From an uncultured Clostridia bacterium (GTDB taxonomy: Bacteria > Bacillota > Clostridia > Saccharofermentanales > DTU023): DNA of 29,400 bases. Of the stretch, positions 23,606-29,400 are shown piece after piece (within the stretch, counting starts at the first letter, position 1; each line of letters opens with the position of its first letter). Under the pieces are notes generated by a model that was given only the letters and a program-made list of their open reading frames with translations, searched no databases and was not told the DNA's origin. The position numbers and the translations under genes are program-made. The stretch is taken from the NCBI GenBank assembly GCA_946220865.1, contig CAMJYM010000020.1, positions 1 to 29,400 on the forward strand, in the 5' to 3' direction.

Positions 23606-24565
23606 ATGAACATCGTCATGCTTGAACCGCTTGCAGTCAGTGAAGACGTGATGAACGACCTGACGGCTGAGCTGAAACGCCAGGGACATACGTTCCAATT
23701 CTGCGGAGAAAAACTCAGCGAAGAAGAAAAACGATCCCGCATCCGCGATGCAGAGGTCGCGATTATCGCCAATTCTCCGCTGAACGCAGACCTGCTCCGT
23801 GAAGGCCGCCGCCTCAAAATGCTTGATGTCGCCTTTACAGGTGTCGACCACGTGGATCTCGCCTGCTGCAAGGAAATGGGCCTCACCGTTTGTAACGCGG
23901 CGGGCTACGCCACCGAAGCCACGGCCGAACTCGCCCTGGGGCTCATCCTCGCTTCCCTCCGCCAGCTGGTTCTCCTGGATCGGCGGACCCGCAGCGGTCA
24001 AAGCAAGGGCAGCATCATGGGCACAGAGCTGAAGGGCAAAACTGTCGGCATCATCGGCACCGGCGCTATCGGCCTGCGGGTCGCCGAGCTGCTTCAGCCT
24101 TTTGGCTGCAAGCTCGTGGCCTCAAGTCACAGCCAGCGTCCTGAGGCTTTGAAACTCGGCATCGAATATGCCAGTCTGGCCAACGTGTTCAGTAAAGCTG
24201 ATATCATTACCCTGCACTGTCCCCTGAACGAGAGCACCCGTGGACTCGTGAATGCTGAACTGATCGGACTTATGAAACAGAATGCCGTGCTCGTCAACTG
24301 CGCCCGTGGGCCCATCGTTGATAACAAAGCCCTTGCCGAAGCGCTGAAAGCGCAGAAAATTCTGCATGCCGGTCTCGACGTGTTTGACAGCGAACCTCCG
24401 CTTCCCGCAGACGAAACCCTCCTCAAGGTCGAACCCGAACGTGTCACGCTGACCCCTCATGTGGCCTATTTTACCCGGGAAGCCATGGAAGCACGCGCCG
24501 CCATCGTTGTGCAGAATATCGTCAGCTGGCTGGGGAATTATCCTCAGAATCTTGTGCTTCTCTGA
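23606..24565 (+). CDS. D-isomer-specific 2-hydroxyacid dehydrogenase
   Basis: This 319-residue NAD-dependent enzyme reduces a 2-keto acid to the D-2-hydroxy acid or the reverse. The nucleotide-binding GxGxxG is GTGAIG near residue 153. The catalytic triad is present: Arg in NCARGPIVD, Glu in DSEPPL and His in TPHVAYFT. Length is usual for the family. GGAGG lies 8 nt before the ATG. The substrate cannot be told from sequence; hydroxypyruvate, glyoxylate or phosphoglycerate-like acids are all possible, though it lacks the ACT domain of many SerA proteins. Probably co-transcribed with the macro-HD gene. Confidence 0.9.
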   Translation: MNIVMLEPLAVSEDVMNDLTAELKRQGHTFQFCGEKLSEEEKRSRIRDAEVAIIANSPLNADLLREGRRLKMLDVAFTGVDHVDLACCKEMGLTVCNAAGYATEATAELALGLILASLRQLVLLDRRTRSGQSKGSIMGTELKGKTVGIIGTGAIGLRVAELLQPFGCKLVASSHSQRPEALKLGIEYASLANVFSKADIITLHCPLNESTRGLVNAELIGLMKQNAVLVNCARGPIVDNKALAEALKAQKILHAGLDVFDSEPPLPADETLLKVEPERVTLTPHVAYFTREAMEARAAIVVQNIVSWLGNYPQNLVLL

Positions 24566-24574
24566 TGGGATTCA

Positions 24575-24802
24575 TCATTCATCAGCGATTTTTATCGGAT
24601 TCTCTTTCCCGGTTCCGCCCTCATCCCCAGTTGATCTGAAAGTCCTGGGGACGGGGCGACCGGTTTTTTCATACTGACGGACACAAAGGGTCAGGAGATA
24701 TTCCACCTGACCGTTGATCGAACGAAAGTCCGACTCAGCCCAGGCGGCCAGCTTATCATAAAGCTCCGGCGAAATTCTCAGGGGTAATTGTTTTTTCTTC
24801 AT
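24575..24802 (-). CDS. Small Arc/ribbon-helix-helix-type protein
   Basis: The 75 residues begin KKKQLPLRISPELYDKLAAW, then SINGQVEYLLTLCVRQYEK, the strand-helix-helix pattern of Arc/MetJ/HicB-like DNA-binding proteins. A polar tail rich in G, E, K and D follows. It begins 32 bp after the SPFH gene on the same strand, so the two are probably one operon. Ribbon-helix-helix dimers usually bind short tandem operators; the paired TGATATCA sites upstream of the SPFH gene are a candidate target. No toxin gene is beside it. Confidence 0.75.
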   Translation of the reverse strand: MKKKQLPLRISPELYDKLAAWAESDFRSINGQVEYLLTLCVRQYEKTGRPVPRTFRSTGDEGGTGKENPIKIADE

Positions 24803-24834
24803 CCTTCTGACCGATCTCTTAAGCCGGCATCGGC

Positions 24835-25914
24835 TTAGTAGAGGCTGCCGCTGTTGACGACGGGCTGAGTGTCGCGATTGCTGCAGAGAACCACGAGCAG
24901 ATTGGAAACCATGGCGGCTTTGCGCTCTTCATCGAGTTCGACAATATTGTTCTCATTCAGCTTATTCAAGGCCATTTCGACAATGCTGACGGCTCCGTCG
25001 ACAATCATGGCGCGGGCATCAATGATGGCTGAGGCCTGCTGACGCTGCAGCATCACCGAAGCGATTTCTGTGGCGTAGGCGAGGTAGGTGATTTTCGCTT
25101 CAAGGATCTCCAGTCCGGCCACCTGAACTTTTTCCTGAATGGACTCGCGGATGCGTTCTGCCACAACATTAGTGGAGCCGCGGAGGCTGCCCTCATCGGG
25201 CAGACCGTCGCCTGTCGTGTCGATATCACGGGCCACATCGTAAGGATAGATTTTAACAATATTGCGGACAGCTGCATCGACCTGGAGGGAGAGATATTCC
25301 TTGTAGTTATCGACGGCAAAAGCGGCCCTGGCTGTGTCGACAATCCGCCACATGACGGCGACACCCACTTCGACAGGATTGCCGAGCGCGTCATTCACTT
25401 TTTGTTTGGAATTGTTAAGGGTCATGACCTTGAGGGACATGCGCTTGTTGTTCGCCTCCAGATTCACGTCACTTCCGGTTTTAATCACAAATTTTTTGTC
25501 TGAACTATCGACATCACCGCTCTGTCCGAGCTTGGTGCGAGCCGCTGGATTCACGGCCGTACTGAAAGGATTGACAAAAAAGAAGCCATCTTTTTTCAGC
25601 GTGCCGATATAACGCCCGAAAAGGGTGAGAACCAGCGCTTCGTTGGGGCGAATGACCCGACAACCCGCAAAGAGAAAGGGGGTCACCATGATGCCGATAA
25701 TTCCCGGTACCAGGAGAAGCGCACCCCAGTTGTTTTCACTGTCCAGGAGAATTCCTCCGAAGATGATCCCGGCGAGCGAGAGAGCGAAAAGGAGAACCAG
25801 CAGGATCAGAATCTGCATGGCAGGTCTCGCCTCCAACTCCCGTTCCTGCGGGATATTTTCACTTGTCAGGACATCCTGAACTTGCTTGTTTTTCATTTCC
25901 TCTGACTGATTCAT
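24835..25914 (-). CDS. SPFH/Band 7 domain membrane protein
   Basis: This 359-residue protein has two hydrophobic helices (about 33-54 and 62-84), then a Band 7/SPFH domain starting near RVIRPNEALVLTLFGRYIGT and running through GNPVEVGVAVMWRIVDTARA to ILEAKITYLAYATEIASVML. An alanine-rich helical end includes QRQQASAIIDARAMIVDGA. SPFH proteins assemble rings on membranes and organise proteases or lipid microdomains. The ATG has AAGGA 7 nt upstream. The downstream ribbon-helix-helix gene follows closely. Function is known at family level only. Confidence 0.92.
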   Translation of the reverse strand: MNQSEEMKNKQVQDVLTSENIPQERELEARPAMQILILLVLLFALSLAGIIFGGILLDSENNWGALLLVPGIIGIMVTPFLFAGCRVIRPNEALVLTLFGRYIGTLKKDGFFFVNPFSTAVNPAARTKLGQSGDVDSSDKKFVIKTGSDVNLEANNKRMSLKVMTLNNSKQKVNDALGNPVEVGVAVMWRIVDTARAAFAVDNYKEYLSLQVDAAVRNIVKIYPYDVARDIDTTGDGLPDEGSLRGSTNVVAERIRESIQEKVQVAGLEILEAKITYLAYATEIASVMLQRQQASAIIDARAMIVDGAVSIVEMALNKLNENNIVELDEERKAAMVSNLLVVLCSNRDTQPVVNSGSLY

Positions 25915-25999
25915 ACGCTATTCCTTTCTTGCATGTTCATCAGCTAATGATCGTGATAAGATCTTTCACAATTTTTACTGAATTTTTTTCAAAATTTTT

Positions 26000-26032
26000 C
26001 TCAATGCTTTCTCAGTGCTGTCTCAGTTTTTG
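26000..26032. repeat. 11-bp tandem repeat, about three units
   Basis: CTCAATGCTTT, CTCAGTGCTGT and CTCAGTTTTTG follow each other without gaps. The period is close to one helical turn, so proteins bound to each unit would lie on one face of the DNA. Confidence 0.6.
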
Positions 26033-26054
26033 AGAATTTTTTCATGCGAGTCGA

Positions 26055-26073
26055 TGATATCACTTTGATATCA
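26055..26073. promoter_or_regulatory. Twin palindromic octamers, possible operator
   Basis: TGATATCA occurs at 26055-26062 and 26066-26073, separated by CTT, giving an 11-bp spacing. Each octamer is itself a perfect palindrome. Same-face tandem half-sites suit ribbon-helix-helix dimers; a link with the small protein at 24575-24802 is inference. Confidence 0.45.
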
Positions 26074-26155
26074 ATTTGCAAGCTGGAGCAGGGTTAAATT
26101 TTTGTAAAATTTAAGCTTGAATTTTCGTTTAGTGGACTGAAGTAAATTGAGTGAA

Positions 26156-26251
26156 CAGGACAAGCCAGGAAAACCGGGAAAACAGGCAAACCCTGCCTGA
26201 GCAAGCTGAATAAACCGGGCAAACGGAGTAAACTAGGCGAACTTATTAAAC
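26156..26251. repeat. Degenerate 9-bp periodic repeat (consensus RAACNGGNA)
   Basis: The motif AAC or its variants recurs with the C at 26156, 26165, 26174, 26183, 26215, 26224, 26233, 26242 and 26251, multiples of 9 apart within each run, mostly followed by GG. One frame briefly reads as Gly-X-Y-like triplets but is interrupted by stops, so it does not code now. Confidence 0.5.
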
Positions 26252-26386
26252 TTGGAAAATCAAGCAATCTTAATGCCTATCGCGAAGATAGCTAAAAAAG
26301 CGAACTTTCGTCTCGTTCAACACTTTGGCAAGAGGGATGACAAAAGTCAGGAAGATAACGCATAATGCAGCCGGAGGTACTTGAGC

Positions 26387-27319
26387 GTGCAGGGAATGGG
26401 GCTTATTCTGAATCAAGTCAGTTTGATGGCTATTTTTGCCTTCTGCGGTTTTCTTCTGGCCAGAAATAAGCTGCTCAGCCGCCAGGGACTTGAAGATCTT
26501 GCCAATCTCCTGATCACCGTACTCTCGCCTGCCACGATCTTAAACGCCTTTGCGGCGATCCATATCGAACGAAAAATCCTTGTTAATGTCGCTATCGTCC
26601 TTACAGGGGCACTTTTGTCCCTGCTCCTGCCGATTTTTCTCTCTTCTTTTTTCCTTCGCCACGAAGACGAAGATTCCAAAGCCGTCTATCGTTTTGCCCT
26701 GACATTTTCCAACTGCGGATATATCGGCCTGCCCATGATCCAGGCTCTTGTGGGCATCGAAGGCGTTTTTTACGGCTCCCTTTATACCTCGCTGCAAACC
26801 ATTTTCATGTGGAGCTATGGCGTCAAAGTTATGTCAACAGAGAGGCTGAAAGGCAAAGCCTTCTTTCGTTCGATTTTAAAGAATCCCAACAATATCGCCG
26901 TCCTCATCGGCTTTTTCTTCATGATCAGCCAACTTAAAATGCCTTTTCTTTTAAGTTCTGCGCTGCAAGGTTTCAGTCAGACCCTGGCACCGGTCTCCAT
27001 GCTGATTCTCGGCGGTCAGATCTGTTACTACGACCTGGCAGACTTCTGGAAAAAAGGCAAGCTCTATAAGATCTGCGCCTTTCGCAACCTGTTGCTTCCC
27101 CTGGCGCTGCTGCTCCCCTCACTCCTGCTCGTGCCCAATCGCCTGCTCATTCTGGCCTATGTCTTGCCCACGGCCTGTCCCATCGCCATGAACACAGCTC
27201 TTCTCTCCATCCTTTACCGCCGGGATGTTCAGCTTGCCGTGCAGCTGGTCACCCTTTCCACCCTGCTTTCTGCGCTAACCCTTCCTGTGATCGCCGCCCT
27301 CTGCTGCCTCCCCGGCTAA
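26387..27319 (+). CDS. AEC-family (auxin efflux carrier-like) transporter
   Basis: This 310-residue membrane protein has about ten hydrophobic segments with the two-bundle arrangement of the AEC family. Visible family-like runs are FSNCGYIGLPMIQALVG, where N and the GLP turn are typical, and VLPTACPIAMNTAL in the second half. Bacterial AEC members carry malate, malonate or other organic acids, usually by secondary transport. I choose GTG at 26387, 9 nt after GGAGG, over TTG at 26381, which is only 3 nt away. It stands alone before guaA, and the SPFH gene is divergent. The substrate is not predictable here. Confidence 0.88.
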   Translation: MQGMGLILNQVSLMAIFAFCGFLLARNKLLSRQGLEDLANLLITVLSPATILNAFAAIHIERKILVNVAIVLTGALLSLLLPIFLSSFFLRHEDEDSKAVYRFALTFSNCGYIGLPMIQALVGIEGVFYGSLYTSLQTIFMWSYGVKVMSTERLKGKAFFRSILKNPNNIAVLIGFFFMISQLKMPFLLSSALQGFSQTLAPVSMLILGGQICYYDLADFWKKGKLYKICAFRNLLLPLALLLPSLLLVPNRLLILAYVLPTACPIAMNTALLSILYRRDVQLAVQLVTLSTLLSALTLPVIAALCCLPG

Positions 27320-27351
27320 ACGAAGTCTGTACCATCCATTCCCGAAAATCG

Positions 27352-27357
27352 TTATAA
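27352..27357 (+). promoter_or_regulatory. -10 box of guaA promoter
   Basis: TATAAT lies 40 bp before the guaA start in the 78-bp gap after the AEC gene. No convincing -35 box is present at 16-18 bp. The gap is too short and lacks the folds for a purine riboswitch. GGGAG lies 7 nt before the ATG. Confidence 0.5.
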
Positions 27358-27397
27358 TGAAAGACATAAGTCAATCAAAGCAAACGGGAGAAAAAGC

Positions 27398-28930
27398 ATG
27401 GACAGAGCAAAGATGATGATTTTGGATTTCGGCGGACAGTATAAGCAGCTGATCGCGCGGCGTATCCGCGAGATGCAGGTTTACTCTGAAATCAAACCCT
27501 ACAATATTCCGCTCGATGAGATCCGCAACAGCGGCGCAGAAGGTCTGATTCTGACCGGCGGTCCCAACAGCGTGAACGCTGCTGACGCTCTGCTTCCGGA
27601 CCCGCGCATTTTTGAATTGGGTATCCCCGTGCTCGGCATTTGCTACGGCGCGCAGGTCATGGCCAAAATGCTGGGCGGCGAAGTCTCCCGGCCGGATCAC
27701 AGCGAATACGGAAAAGTCGAGGTTAAAGTTGACAGCAGCTCTCCCCTCTTTAAAGATTTAATCCCAGAAAGCAGCGCCTGGATGAGCCATTTTGACGCTG
27801 TCACCCGGCTTCCCGAGGGCTTTCGCATCACCGCACAGACGCCGACCTGCCCCATCGCGGCAATGGAAAATCAGGAACGCCTCCTTTACGCAACGCAGTT
27901 TCATCCCGAAGTTCGCCACACCCCGGACGGCGATAAAATGCTCGCCCATTTTGTCTTTGATATCTGCGGCATGAAAGCGAACTGGAAGATGGATCATTTT
28001 GTCGAAGATCAGATTCGCAAAATTCGCGAACAGGCCGGGAACAGCAAAGTGCTCTGCGCCATGTCGGGCGGGGTTGACTCTTCTGTCGCCGCCCTCATGG
28101 TGCACAAAGCCATTGGCAAAAATCTGACCTGCGTCTTTGTCGACCACGGCTTTATGCGCAAAGATGAAGGCGACAGCGTCGAGCAGATTTTCCGCCGCCA
28201 ATTCGATGTCAACCTCATTCGCATCAACGCCCAGGATCGCTTTATGGCCAGGCTCAAAGGCATTACCGACCCCGAGCAAAAGCGCAAAATCATCGGCGAA
28301 GAATTTATCCGCATTTTTGAAGAACAGGCCGCAGCATTTGCCGACTGCGATTATCTCGTCCAGGGAACCATCTACCCTGATGTCATTGAATCCGGCATCG
28401 GCGGCGCCGTCATTAAAAGCCACCACAATGTCGGCGGCCTGCCCGAAGACATCAAATTTAAAGGCCTGATCGAACCGCTGCGCGATCTCTTCAAAGACGA
28501 AGTCCGCAAAGCCGGTCTGGAACTCGGCCTCCCCGAAGACATGGTCTGGCGTCAGCCCTTCCCCGGTCCCGGCCTTGCCATTCGCGTCATCGGCGAACTC
28601 ACCCCGGAAAAACTCCACATCCTGCGCGAAGCGGATGCCATCTTCCGCGAAGAAGTCAAAAAAGCCAAACTTTATAAAGACATCGGCCAATACTTCACTG
28701 TCCTCACCAATATGCGCAGCGTCGGCGTTCGCGGCGACGAACGCACCTACGACTACACCCTCGCCCTGCGCGCCGTCACCACCGGCGACTTCATGACCGC
28801 CGACTGGGCCCGCCTGCCCTACGAACTGCTCGCCCAATGCTCCTCACGCATCATCAACGAAGTCCCGGGCATTGGCCGCGTCGTCTACGACATCACCGCC
28901 AAGCCCCCCGCTACTATTGAATGGGAATAG
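27398..28930 (+). CDS. guaA: GMP synthase (glutamine-hydrolysing)
   Basis: This 510-residue cytoplasmic enzyme makes GMP from XMP, glutamine and ATP, the last step of guanine nucleotide synthesis. The N-terminal glutaminase has the nucleophile Cys82 in GICYGAQ and His169/Glu171 in QFHPEV. The ATP pyrophosphatase has SGGVDSS at 223-229. The C-terminal dimerisation domain ends in the conserved ...PATIEWE. Full length for the family. The final third uses strikingly GC-rich codons, then the DNA turns AT-rich just after the stop, fitting the known use of the guaA 3' end as an insertion site for genomic islands. Confidence 0.98.
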   Translation: MDRAKMMILDFGGQYKQLIARRIREMQVYSEIKPYNIPLDEIRNSGAEGLILTGGPNSVNAADALLPDPRIFELGIPVLGICYGAQVMAKMLGGEVSRPDHSEYGKVEVKVDSSSPLFKDLIPESSAWMSHFDAVTRLPEGFRITAQTPTCPIAAMENQERLLYATQFHPEVRHTPDGDKMLAHFVFDICGMKANWKMDHFVEDQIRKIREQAGNSKVLCAMSGGVDSSVAALMVHKAIGKNLTCVFVDHGFMRKDEGDSVEQIFRRQFDVNLIRINAQDRFMARLKGITDPEQKRKIIGEEFIRIFEEQAAAFADCDYLVQGTIYPDVIESGIGGAVIKSHHNVGGLPEDIKFKGLIEPLRDLFKDEVRKAGLELGLPEDMVWRQPFPGPGLAIRVIGELTPEKLHILREADAIFREEVKKAKLYKDIGQYFTVLTNMRSVGVRGDERTYDYTLALRAVTTGDFMTADWARLPYELLAQCSSRIINEVPGIGRVVYDITAKPPATIEWE

Positions 28931-28947
28931 AATGGAGGGAAAAATAG

Positions 28948-29205
28948 TTGATAAAAAAGAGTAATATAACCTTGGCTTTTATCTGCATTCTTATATTTGT
29001 AGCATGTTTGATAGGAGGTTTTTTCTTTAAACCTTCATTTATACTAGCAATTTTAGGGCTAGCAACTTATCTGTGGATTGACAAAAAGTACCTGCGATGT
29101 CCTGCTTGTGGTGGCTTTGAAAACTTAGAGAGACTTTCATACGCCGAGAATCACGTTTATCATTGTAGGCACTGTGGAGAAATTATTAAGATTGATACAA
29201 ATTAA
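28948..29205 (+). CDS. Small membrane protein with C-terminal zinc ribbon
   Basis: The 85-residue product has two hydrophobic helices (about 8-26 and 29-44) and then two cysteine pairs, CPACG and CRHCG, spaced like a zinc ribbon. The start is TTG at 28948 with GGAGGG 8 nt upstream, which is convincing despite the codon. I know no function for it. It begins 17 bp after guaA, but its base composition (AT-rich) differs sharply from guaA, so it was probably acquired. It may be expressed by read-through from guaA. Confidence 0.7.
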   Translation: MIKKSNITLAFICILIFVACLIGGFFFKPSFILAILGLATYLWIDKKYLRCPACGGFENLERLSYAENHVYHCRHCGEIIKIDTN

Positions 29206-29400
29206 GGAGGAAATGGACATGAGGAAATGACTTTCAATTATGCTAACGCTAGTACTTTTACTTTCAATGGTATTAGTTGCCTGTAACGGTAAAGATGGAC
29301 TATCTTCTCCAAATGCAGTTTGATAAATGGAGCCAATAACACCTTCTAATGCACCTTTGCTTTTCTCTTTACCAAATATAGTTGATGTATCACTAAACGT
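29137..29400 (-). pseudogene. Truncated Fic/RhuM-type protein fragment running off the window
   Basis: On the minus strand the open frame entering from the window edge contains IFGKEKSKGALEG followed by VIGSIYQTAFGED, resembling the conserved stretch before the HPFxxGNxR catalytic motif of Fic-domain or RhuM-associated proteins. After GED-SPSL the resemblance stops and the frame reads nonsense through the antisense of the lipoprotein remnant to a stop at 29137. The catalytic motif is therefore missing and the protein is cut. Identification is from motif memory; the rest lies outside the window. Confidence 0.5.
29219..29323 (+). pseudogene. Broken lipoprotein gene (nonsense codon and truncation)
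   Basis: AAGGAGG lies 8 nt before ATG at 29219, but the fourth codon is TGA. Beyond it the same frame reads a classic lipoprotein signal peptide, LSIMLTLVLLLSMVLVAC, followed by only about 12 residues before a stop at 29321. A TGG-to-TGA change would explain the early stop. An internal ATG at 29240 would still give only 27 residues. Read as the 5' remnant of a lipoprotein gene whose body was lost by recombination near 29300. Confidence 0.65.

Larger units (their letters stand above)
25915..26386. other. 470-bp repeat-rich divergent intergenic region
   Basis: No supported gene lies here between the divergent SPFH and AEC genes. The region contains three repeat structures: an 11-bp tandem repeat (26000-26032), twin TGATATCA palindromes (26055-26073) and a degenerate 9-bp periodicity (about 26150-26260). 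A 30-codon frame at 26273-26365 has no ribosome binding site and is probably chance. Promoters are not clear on either strand. Confidence 0.5.

Noticed and set aside
26156..26251. CRISPR-like array
   Set aside because: The period is only 9 bp and degenerate, without spacers or cas genes.
26273..26365. 30-codon leader peptide before the AEC gene
   Set aside because: No ribosome binding site, no regulatory codon run and no terminator alternative structure.
27320..27397. Purine riboswitch upstream of guaA
   Set aside because: The gap is only 78 bp and shows no three-way junction folds or terminator.
27758..28837. 359-codon open frame on the minus strand opposite guaA
   Set aside because: The composition (repeated AD, FADD-like strings) is the reverse reading of GC-rich guaA codons; no motif or start signal is present.
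29219..29323. TGA read as a sense codon (recoding) in the lipoprotein gene
   Set aside because: The window's other genes use TGA and other stops normally, and the gene is truncated anyway; a nonsense mutation is simpler.

Overview
The window looks like chromosomal DNA of a low-to-mid GC anaerobic Bacillota (Clostridia, plausibly Lachnospiraceae or a neighbouring family). The case rests on strong GGAGG-type ribosome binding sites, lipoprotein and PadR genes typical of Gram-positives, a tRNA with encoded CCA, and a gene closely matching butyryl-CoA:acetate CoA-transferase of gut butyrate producers. The species call is inference. Most of the window is GC-balanced, but both ends (about 1-2330 and 28931-29400) are clearly AT-rich and look acquired.

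Left end (1-2428): an AbiEi/AbiEii-type toxin-antitoxin pair lies between two 22-bp direct repeats. One repeat is the real 3' end of a tRNA-Ser(GCU) gene and the other is a detached copy, the signature of integration into a tRNA gene. Next (2647-8753, minus strand) come an orphan branched-chain-type solute-binding protein with an extra N-terminal domain and a ferric-ion-type ABC importer (lipoprotein, ATPase, fused double permease). The importer's binding-protein gene is separated from its ATPase gene by an internal terminator.

Middle (8981-16155, minus strand): an isoaspartyl dipeptidase, an M20 peptidase and two polytopic membrane proteins (one DUF5058-like) form an apparent dipeptide uptake and hydrolysis operon. 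It sits directly downstream of a copper P-type ATPase whose C-terminus is a fused CopZ-like domain with its own strong internal ribosome binding site. On the plus strand (16638-20002) two overlapping half-transporter genes encode a heterodimeric ABC exporter.

Right part: the butyryl-CoA CoA-transferase (20048-21394) and a PadR regulator with a very long charged tail are on the minus strand. A PadR-like palindromic operator lies in the divergent region before a macro domain-HD domain fusion gene and a D-2-hydroxyacid dehydrogenase. A small ribbon-helix-helix protein and an SPFH membrane protein follow on the minus strand. Then comes a repeat-rich 470-bp intergenic region, an AEC-family carrier and guaA. 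Immediately after guaA the DNA becomes AT-rich and holds a zinc-ribbon membrane protein, a broken lipoprotein gene and a truncated Fic-domain fragment. This is consistent with use of the guaA 3' end as an island insertion site.

The most unusual items are the macro-HD fusion, the CopA-CopZ fusion with internal start, the tRNA-flanked AbiE cassette, the DUF5058/M20/IadA operon and the junction of broken genes downstream of guaA. No CRISPR array, insertion sequence transposase or integrase was seen inside the window.
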